Of a stretch of DNA of 29,816 nt, positions 24,131 through 29,816 are shown piece after piece; the first letter of the stretch is position 1; every line of letters begins with the position of its first letter. Position numbers and translations under genes: made by a program. Origin of the DNA: an uncultured Eggerthella sp. (GTDB taxonomy: Bacteria > Actinomycetota > Coriobacteriia > Coriobacteriales > Eggerthellaceae); the NCBI GenBank assembly GCA_900553605.1, contig USDX01000015.1, positions 1 to 29,816 on the forward strand, read 5' to 3'. The notes under the pieces are model-generated. The model did not search any database, was not told the DNA's origin, and saw only the letters and a program-made list of their open reading frames with translations.

Positions 24131-24766
24131 TTACTCTGCTTTCTTTTCGTCAGAGGCGAAGCGAGATGCAACAACCTTGTCTACCAAGCCATAGGCACAA
24201 GCTTCTTCCGCCGTCATCCAATTGTCGCGCTCGGAATCAGCATGAACGCGCTCTACGGGCTGACCGCAGTGCTTGGCAATAATCCCCTCGAGGCGATCAC
24301 GGGTTTTCTTCATCTCGGTTGCCAAGATCTGAAAATCGGTCTGCTGAGTGCGCTCGCCAGAACCGCCCATGGGCTGATGGATCATTACCTGAGCGTTAGG
24401 CAGGATGATACGCTTGCCAGGTGCGCCAGCAGTAAGCAAAACAGAACCCATAGACGCTGCAAGCCCCATGCAGATGGTAGAAACATCGCACTTGATGTAC
24501 TGCATGGTGTCATAGATAGCAAGGCCTGCGGATACCGAGCCTCCGGGAGAATTGATATAAAGCGAGATATCCTTATCGGGATCAACCGACTCCAAGTGCA
24601 GGAGCTGAGCAACTACCGTATTCGCAACGGCGTCGTCGATGGGCTCGCCAAGAAATACGATGCGCTCATTGAGCAAGCGGGAGTAGATGTCGTAGCTGCG
24701 CTCACCGCGGGGCGACTGCTCCACAACGTACGGCACGAGAGCTGATTGAGTGGGGTTTATGAACAT
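24131..24766 (-). CDS. clpP: ATP-dependent Clp protease proteolytic subunit
   Basis: Serine protease chamber subunit that partners ClpX. 211 residues. The catalytic triad is Ser105 (GLAASMGSVLL), His130 (VMIHQPMGG) and Asp181 (SERDNWM). The oxyanion-hole glycines are in SPGGSVSAG (73-81). The longest frame begins with a GTG at 24781, but AAAGAGG lies just before the ATG at 24766, which gives the usual short N-terminus (MFINPTQ). Two matching palindromes 42 bp apart lie upstream and may be operator sites. Only one clpP copy is in the window. Confidence 0.97.
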   Translation of the reverse strand: MFINPTQSALVPYVVEQSPRGERSYDIYSRLLNERIVFLGEPIDDAVANTVVAQLLHLESVDPDKDISLYINSPGGSVSAGLAIYDTMQYIKCDVSTICMGLAASMGSVLLTAGAPGKRIILPNAQVMIHQPMGGSGERTQQTDFQILATEMKKTRDRLEGIIAKHCGQPVERVHADSERDNWMTAEEACAYGLVDKVVASRFASDEKKAE

Positions 24767-24790
24767 GGATACCTCTTTCACTCATTCATG

Positions 24791-24844
24791 TCGCTAATGC
24801 GACAGGGCTTTTATGGATCGAAGGGGCAACCATCGCCTAAGCGA
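24791..24844. promoter_or_regulatory. Pair of TCGC-N4-GCGA palindromes upstream of clpP
   Basis: Site 1 is TCGCTAATGCGA (24791-24802), extended to a 16-base perfect inverted repeat at 24789-24804. Site 2 is TCGCCTAAGCGA (24833-24844). Their centres are 42 bp apart, four helical turns, so two dimers could bind the same DNA face. The half-sites recall the CGC/GCG half-sites of actinobacterial ClgR operators, but the spacing is 4 rather than the usual 5. Site 2 also lies inside a GGGGCA/TGCCCC hairpin (24823-24854), so an RNA role is possible. Confidence 0.45.
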
Positions 24845-24872
24845 CAGCTGCCCCCGCGTTACTAAAGTATCA

Positions 24873-24899
24873 AGGACGAGCAGAAGCTCTGTTAGTCCT
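24873..24899 (-). terminator. Weak hairpin at the end of tig
   Basis: AGGAC-GAGC pairs with GCTC-GTCCT around a 4-base loop with a 5-base bulge. It overlaps the tig stop codon, and the tail has few T residues, so it is probably a leaky terminator or a 3'-end stabiliser. Confidence 0.35.
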
Positions 24900-26226
24900 A
24901 TTCGGCTTCCTTGGTTTCTTCGACCTCGGTAACCTTGGCCTGAGCGATAACATCGCGCAGTGCGTTTGCACGAACGATGCTCTCGCGGATCATGGGCAGA
25001 CGGCCTTCCTTGCGCCATTCGTTCTCGATGAGCTCGGGATCGTCGAGGTCAGCCTGAGCAAACTCGTTATGAACGTCTTCCTCGGTTGCCTTCATGTCGA
25101 AGTGACGTGCCCAAGCATCAAGAGCGAGGTCCTGGCGTACCACGTCAGCAGCCTGCTTCTTGTTGTCTTCCTTGAACTGGTCAGCGGTGATATCCATAGC
25201 AGTGAGGTACTTGTCGAAAGTCAAGCCCATGCTGGAAAGCTGGCCATAGAAATTCTGGAGCAGGTTGGTCTCTTCGCGCTCGAGCATTGCCTCGGGGAGC
25301 TCGCCTTCGAGACGGCTGCCCAGAGCGATAAGGCACTCGTTCTCCTTGCGGCGAACCATGCTGGAACCCTTCTGGGTCTTGATGCTCTCGGCAATCTTGC
25401 TGCGCATATCCTCGAGGCCCTCGAAACCGAAGGTTTCCTTTGCCCATTCCTCGGTAACCTCGGGAACGATCTTCTTCTTGATAACGTCGATCTTGACGTC
25501 GAAGTGGAACATGCCCTTCTTCTCAAGGGAAGCAGCAACAGCAGAAGTGTCCTCGGAAAGATCAAGGTCGAAGGACTTTTCTGCACCCTTCTTCAGGCCA
25601 ATGAGCTCTGCATCGAAGGACTCAGGGTATACGCCCTGGCCAAGCTCGTACAGGCGATGGTCGGCAGAAAGCGCAGGAACATCGTTGCCCTCTGCATCGG
25701 TTGCGGAAAGGGTGAGCTCCACGAATTCGCCAGGCTTAACCTTGGTGTTGGCGTTGGCATCTTTGAAGTCGTGGTAGTAGTTACGGAGTTCTTCGATCTG
25801 AGCGTCGATCTCTTCGTCGGTAGCCTCGGAAGTGGGAACCTCTACCTCAACAGGCTCGTAGCTGGAAAGCTCGTACTCGGGCTTAACCTGAACGGTTGCG
25901 GTGAAGTTGAAGGGCTTGTGGTCTTCAACAAGCTCAAGCTCGTACTGATAGTCAGGACGCTGCAGAGGCACGATGTTGTTCTCTTCGAGTGCCTGAGGGT
26001 ATACCTCGTTGACAAGATCCTCGGTAACGGTGGTGCGTACTGCATCAGCGCCCATGATGTTGTCGATAACGGGACGAGGAGCCTTGCCAGGGCGGAAGCC
26101 AGGGAAGCTGTAGCGCTTGGCAACCTGACGATACGTACGCTTGATGCGTGCGTCTACATCGTCAGCGTCGACCTCGAAGCTGAACTTCACTTGGTTGTTC
26201 TCGAGAGCCTCTACTTTGATGTTCAC
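24898..26226 (-). CDS. tig: Trigger factor (ribosome-associated chaperone and prolyl isomerase)
   Basis: Binds the ribosome exit tunnel and shields nascent chains. 442 residues. The ribosome-binding domain carries the signature GFRPGKAP (43-50). The FKBP-like isomerase domain follows (about 150-245, KPGEFVELTLSATDAEGN and onwards), then the helical chaperone domain, with an acidic C-terminus. The open frame starts at 26253, but GTG at 26226 gives the family start MNIKVEALENNQ and has AAGGAG seven bases upstream. The neighbouring clpP and clpX form the common tig-clpP-clpX order. tRNA-Leu ends 40 bases before the start codon, so tig may be transcribed with it. Confidence 0.97.
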   Translation of the reverse strand: MNIKVEALENNQVKFSFEVDADDVDARIKRTYRQVAKRYSFPGFRPGKAPRPVIDNIMGADAVRTTVTEDLVNEVYPQALEENNIVPLQRPDYQYELELVEDHKPFNFTATVQVKPEYELSSYEPVEVEVPTSEATDEEIDAQIEELRNYYHDFKDANANTKVKPGEFVELTLSATDAEGNDVPALSADHRLYELGQGVYPESFDAELIGLKKGAEKSFDLDLSEDTSAVAASLEKKGMFHFDVKIDVIKKKIVPEVTEEWAKETFGFEGLEDMRSKIAESIKTQKGSSMVRRKENECLIALGSRLEGELPEAMLEREETNLLQNFYGQLSSMGLTFDKYLTAMDITADQFKEDNKKQAADVVRQDLALDAWARHFDMKATEEDVHNEFAQADLDDPELIENEWRKEGRLPMIRESIVRANALRDVIAQAKVTEVEETKEAE

Positions 26227-26266
26227 GAATAAACTCCTTCTTGGGTACAACATTGAATCGCGTAAA

Positions 26267-26352
26267 TGGTGCGGGTGAAAGGACTTGAACCTTCACGGGG
26301 GTTACCCACCAGAACCTAAACCTGGCGCGTCTGCCAATTCCGCCACACCCGC
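26267..26352 (-). tRNA. tRNA-Leu, anticodon UAG
   Basis: 86 bases with encoded CCA. The acceptor GCGGGTG (26352-26346) pairs with CACCCGC (26277-26271). The anticodon stem CCAGG/TCTGG holds the loop TTTAGGT, anticodon TAG, reading leucine CUN codons. The long variable arm (TGGGTAACCCC type) and a GGTTCAAGTCC T-arm fit a class II tRNA-Leu. The discriminator is A and CCA is at 26269-26267. Confidence 0.96.
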
Positions 26353-26399
26353 ATTTTGGTACGCGACGTTTGCCACCCGTCCAGGGCGACAACTTCGCT

Positions 26400-26427
26400 A
26401 TGATAACAAATCACTTTGCAGTTGTAA
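26400..26427 (-). promoter_or_regulatory. Promoter of tRNA-Leu (and probably tig)
   Basis: TATCAT at 26405-26400 is preceded by TG at the extended -10 position and by TTACAA (26427-26422) at a 16-bp spacing, about 47 bases before the mature tRNA. Confidence 0.5.
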
Positions 26428-26523
26428 CTCACAATGCAAAAAACGCAGAAAGGTGCACGAATCTTCTTTGATTTTCATTCGCTCAACGGTCGTCAGGCGC
26501 CCCGAACGGGAAATCAATGCGCT

Positions 26524-27291
26524 CTAAAGCGAGGAAACGTCCTTTGCTGTAATGGTTCGAGAAGGGGAAACCAACACGGTTCCCACCTGCCCCACCATGG
26601 CAGCATCGTCGTAGAACACGCCCTTCACCAAAGCGCCATGGGAGGAAAGACCCTCATCCTGGCTTGATATGACGATGGTGGCGCCTGCGTAACTGTCCAG
26701 AAGCGAAAGATCCTTTGTCACGCACACAATCATGTCAACACCAAGGTTCTTGTAGTCGGCAATACGCTTGGAAAAATAGCTCTGCTGCGCCGTTACCTCG
26801 TCGATAGAGAGGAAGCCGAACGTACGGCCATCCGCGCGTACAACCGTGCGCTCGTTATATCGACCCAAATCGACCACATCGACCACGATCACGCTTGCTT
26901 GCTTCTCCACATATGAGCAACGCAGAGAAAAGAGCGAAAGCGAATTTTCACCTTCCCCCTCCTTGGCAACATCTGATGCCTGAGAAGCACTTAACTCATC
27001 GTTTTTTTCCACGCTTTTCTGGATTGATTCTTTGTTAAGAGAGCGCGGCATCAATTTGCCGTCCTTCACGCCCGTAGTGTCAACCACCGTTTCACGACGG
27101 CTTTCAGCTGTCCCCTCATACACCAGCGCCGTATAGCCATCAAGACTACCAGCAGCATCATCGATGGAGCTTGCCGCCACATTCAAGGAATGGCCCAAGG
27201 TGCAGATGTAGGCGATAGCTACGGCAAGGACAGAAAACCCTAGCAAGAAGAACACAACCAGCGCCGCTTTTTCACGCGATACTTTCTTCAT
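26524..27291 (-). CDS. Signal-anchored protein of unknown function
   Basis: 255 residues. A basic N-terminus and one hydrophobic segment (about 10-33, ALVVFFLLGFSVLAVAIAYI) suggest a membrane anchor with the rest outside the cell. The C-terminal half (about 120-255) reads as an alternating beta-alpha domain with VIVVDVVDLGRY, LGVDMIVCVTKDL, ATIVISSQ and MVGQVGTVLVSP. This order loosely recalls the C-terminal part of calcineurin-type 5'-nucleotidases (LGVD-I-ALTH, VI-GGH, GTLVV), but the metal-binding His residues are absent. I therefore treat the likeness as weak. The start is the ATG at 27291, not the TTG at 27297. It follows uvrA by 21 bases and is probably co-transcribed. Confidence 0.65.
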   Translation of the reverse strand: MKKVSREKAALVVFFLLGFSVLAVAIAYICTLGHSLNVAASSIDDAAGSLDGYTALVYEGTAESRRETVVDTTGVKDGKLMPRSLNKESIQKSVEKNDELSASQASDVAKEGEGENSLSLFSLRCSYVEKQASVIVVDVVDLGRYNERTVVRADGRTFGFLSIDEVTAQQSYFSKRIADYKNLGVDMIVCVTKDLSLLDSYAGATIVISSQDEGLSSHGALVKGVFYDDAAMVGQVGTVLVSPSRTITAKDVSSL

Positions 27292-27312
27292 CGACAACCC
27301 AACCCTGCCACG

Positions 27313-29816
27313 CTAGTCACGACTGCCTTCGGCGCATTCGCTCTGAGCGAAGATGCGAGCCAGGAAGCGACCCGTGTGGCTTTCGGGCACCGCAGCAACT
27401 TCCTCGGGCGTGCCGGACGCCACGATAGTGCCACCGCGATCGCCCCCCTCAGGGCCAAGGTCAACCACGTAATCGGCTGCCTTGATGATGTCGAGGTTAT
27501 GTTCGATGACAAGCACGGTGTTCCCCGCGTCCACCAAACGCTGCAGCACCTCAAGTAACTGACGAACGTCATCGAAGTGGAGGCCCGTGGTGGGTTCATC
27601 GAGAATATAGAAGGTTTTGCCCGTTTGGCGACGTTGGAGTTCGCTTGCAAGCTTCACACGCTGAGCTTCACCGCCGGAAAGCGTGGTGGCGGGCTGCCCC
27701 AAACGAATGTAACCCAACCCCACATCGTGCAGAGTGTCGAGCTTGCGCGCCAGCCCAGGGATCTTAGAAAAGAAACCGCGAGCCTCGTCGACCGTCATAT
27801 CCAAAACGTCATACACGTTCTTGCCACGATACGTCACTTCCAGCGTTTCGCGATTGTACCTTTTGCCTTGGCACACCTCGCAATCGACGTATACGTCGGG
27901 CAGAAAATGCATCTCGATCTTTTTCTGGCCATCGCCCTTACATGCCTCGCAGCGACCGCCCGCCACGTTGAACGAGAAGCGGCCGGGAGCGTATCCGCGC
28001 ACCTTCGCTTCCGGCGTAGAGGCGAACAGGGCACGGATATCGTCCCATAGGCCAATATAGGTTGCAGGGTTGGAGCGCGGTGTGCGCCCAATGGGACTCT
28101 GGTCGATGTTGACAACCTTATCGATACGCTCAGCACCCAGAAGTCGACGATACTCGCCCGCTTTGCGGTGGGCATGGTTCACGCGATTTGCGAGCGCTGG
28201 CGCCAAGGTATCGGTGATAAGCGAGCTTTTTCCCGAACCGGACACGCCCGTGATAAGCGTAAGCGTGCCGAGGGGCACCGTGAGATCGACCTTCTTCAGG
28301 TTGTTCTCGCACGCTCCCTTCAGCTGAATGGAGCCTCGGCGCGGATGGCGACGCTCGGACGGAATGGGGACACACTTACGGCCGCTTAGATACTGCGCGG
28401 TAAGAGAATCCTGAGCCTGCATAATCTCTTCAGGCGTGCCGGCAGCAACCACCTCACCACCCAACTCGCCTGCGCCAGGACCCATATCGATAACGTAATC
28501 AGCACTCCGAATGGTGTCTTCGTCATGCTCAACCACCACCACGGTATTGCCCAGATCGCGCAAATGCTCAAGCGTACCAATCAGGCGCTCGTTGTCACGC
28601 TGATGCAGGCCGATAGAGGGTTCGTCCAAGATATAGAGCACTCCCATCAAGCCTGCGCCAATCTGGGTGGCAAGGCGAATACGCTGCGCTTCACCACCCG
28701 AAAGCGTAGCCGTGGCACGTTCGAGCGTGAGGTAATCAAGCCCCACGTCAACCAAGAAGCGCAAGCGCGTCTTGATTTCCTTCACGATAGGCACTGCAAT
28801 GACCGCCTGCGCATCGGAAAAGCTCAAGCCCTCAAAGAATGCGAGCGAATCACGGGACGACATCTCGCAAACCTCATGGATATTTTTACCAGCAACCGTT
28901 ACCGCAAGGATCTGGGGGTTCAGACGCTTACCCCCGCAGGTTGCACAGGGAATGATGGAAAAATACTGCTCGTATTTCTGGCGCTGACGATCAGAGGACG
29001 CTTCTTTGTAGCGATGCATCACCGCTTCGCAAATGCCCTCCCATTCGATGAACCAGTAGGTTTCGCGGCCATCGACGGTTACGTAGTCCACGCGAATCTT
29101 TTCGCCGGGCGCGCCTTCCATCATGATTTTCTGGACCTTCCTTGGGATATCCTCCCAAGGAGTATCGGGGCTCACGTTGTAATGCTCGAGTACCGCCCGC
29201 ATAACCTGAGGGTAATAGTTGCCCGTCCTGAACGGCGCAACCGCGCCTTCGGAGAGCGAAAGCGACTTATCGGGAACCACCAAGCTTGGGTCAACCTCTT
29301 CGCGGCTGCCAATGCCCAAGCAATCGGGACACGCACCGTACGGCGCGTTGAACGAGAAGTCACGTGGCTGGAGCTCGGTCATGGAATAACCATGCTCGGG
29401 GCACGCCAACGCAAGCGAAAACAGGTGCTCGCCTTCCGCCAAACCACCCGTAGCGCCCGAAGAGGTTACCACGTCGGCAGCCTCTTCGCCCTTGCGCATC
29501 ACCTTCACCAAGACTCGCCCCTCGGCAAGCTGGCAGGCCATCTCGACCGCCTGAGCAATGCGTGCGCGCGCACTTTCCTTCAGTACGACACGGTCGACCA
29601 CCACATCGATGAAATGCTTGATCTTCTTATTGAGCGTACGAGGCTGGCCATCCAACTTCACTATCTCGCCATCGATACGAACACGGCTGAGGCCCTCATG
29701 AGCCATGTCTGCGAACAGCTTGGTGAATTCTCCCTTACGACCAGCAACCACCGGCGCCATGATGATGGCCTTCGCGCCGGGATCCAAGGCCAGGATGTCA
29801 TCGGTCACCTGATCGG
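27313..29816 (-). CDS. uvrA: Excinuclease ABC subunit A (partial, N-terminus outside window)
   Basis: DNA-damage sensor ATPase of nucleotide excision repair. About 833 residues are visible, reading from DQVTDDILALDPG at the right edge; roughly 110-120 N-terminal residues with the first Walker A are missing. Seen in order: the first zinc module (ACPEHGYSM and ACPDCLGIG), first ABC signature LSGGEAQRIRLATQIG with LYILDEPSIGLHQRDN, second Walker A GVSGSGKSSL, second zinc module (CEACKGDG and CEVCQGKRYN), and second signature LSGGEAQRVKLASELQ with YILDEPTTGLHFDD. The first zinc pair is C-x2-H rather than C-x2-C. The frame is open to the window edge, so the apparent GTG at 29808 is not a start. 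Confidence 0.98.
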   Translation of the reverse strand, partial: DQVTDDILALDPGAKAIIMAPVVAGRKGEFTKLFADMAHEGLSRVRIDGEIVKLDGQPRTLNKKIKHFIDVVVDRVVLKESARARIAQAVEMACQLAEGRVLVKVMRKGEEAADVVTSSGATGGLAEGEHLFSLALACPEHGYSMTELQPRDFSFNAPYGACPDCLGIGSREEVDPSLVVPDKSLSLSEGAVAPFRTGNYYPQVMRAVLEHYNVSPDTPWEDIPRKVQKIMMEGAPGEKIRVDYVTVDGRETYWFIEWEGICEAVMHRYKEASSDRQRQKYEQYFSIIPCATCGGKRLNPQILAVTVAGKNIHEVCEMSSRDSLAFFEGLSFSDAQAVIAVPIVKEIKTRLRFLVDVGLDYLTLERATATLSGGEAQRIRLATQIGAGLMGVLYILDEPSIGLHQRDNERLIGTLEHLRDLGNTVVVVEHDEDTIRSADYVIDMGPGAGELGGEVVAAGTPEEIMQAQDSLTAQYLSGRKCVPIPSERRHPRRGSIQLKGACENNLKKVDLTVPLGTLTLITGVSGSGKSSLITDTLAPALANRVNHAHRKAGEYRRLLGAERIDKVVNIDQSPIGRTPRSNPATYIGLWDDIRALFASTPEAKVRGYAPGRFSFNVAGGRCEACKGDGQKKIEMHFLPDVYVDCEVCQGKRYNRETLEVTYRGKNVYDVLDMTVDEARGFFSKIPGLARKLDTLHDVGLGYIRLGQPATTLSGGEAQRVKLASELQRRQTGKTFYILDEPTTGLHFDDVRQLLEVLQRLVDAGNTVLVIEHNLDIIKAADYVVDLGPEGGDRGGTIVASGTPEEVAAVPESHTGRFLARIFAQSECAEGSRD

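Overview
The window looks like a chromosome segment from an actinobacterium of the class Coriobacteriia, probably an Eggerthellales (Slackia-like) gut bacterium. This is an inference from protein flavour, moderately GC-rich genes with frequent GTG starts, and gene content; no 16S gene is present. Positions 1 to about 2160 differ. They are AT-richer and hold a lipoprotein, the stub of a conjugative-element gene, and an intact IS256-family insertion sequence, so they look like the edge of acquired DNA next to the host backbone.

Layout, left to right. (1) 1-2160: acquired lipoprotein with its terminator, a DUF3847-like stub cut by the IS, and the IS itself. (2) 2236-6764: a 23S rRNA uracil methyltransferase (RlmD/RumA type) on the minus strand. 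Divergent from it are a large HNH protein with a repetitive tail and a small PF04020 membrane protein. (3) 6876-12352: a bidirectional terminator, then the minus-strand branched-chain amino acid operon ilvD-ilvB-ilvN-ilvC. It has overlapping genes and is preceded by a T-box-type leader with an isoleucine specifier codon and an intrinsic terminator. (4) 12441-12830: an AT-rich gap ending in a strong orphan terminator. (5) 12883-17046: prmC, prfA, trxB and trxA on the minus strand, with a two-TM potassium channel on the plus strand between the two thioredoxin-system genes. PrmC methylates the GGQ glutamine of the release factor made by prfA. TrxB reduces TrxA. (6) 17480-24766: thrS, then clpP-clpX-valS and a membrane zinc-ribbon gene, all minus strand and closely packed. 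(7) 24898-27291: trigger factor behind a tRNA-Leu(UAG) gene, and a membrane-anchored protein of unknown function. (8) 27313-29816: uvrA, running off the right edge.

Most of the backbone is ordinary housekeeping. The least explained items are the HNH protein with its 12- and 6-residue repeats, a pair of matching palindromes exactly 42 bp apart upstream of clpP, the orphan terminator at 12441-12489, and the IS junction at the left. I found no CRISPR array, prophage, toxin-antitoxin pair or recognisable defence island. Several start codons below lie inside the longest open frame because a Shine-Dalgarno sequence or family alignment points there.
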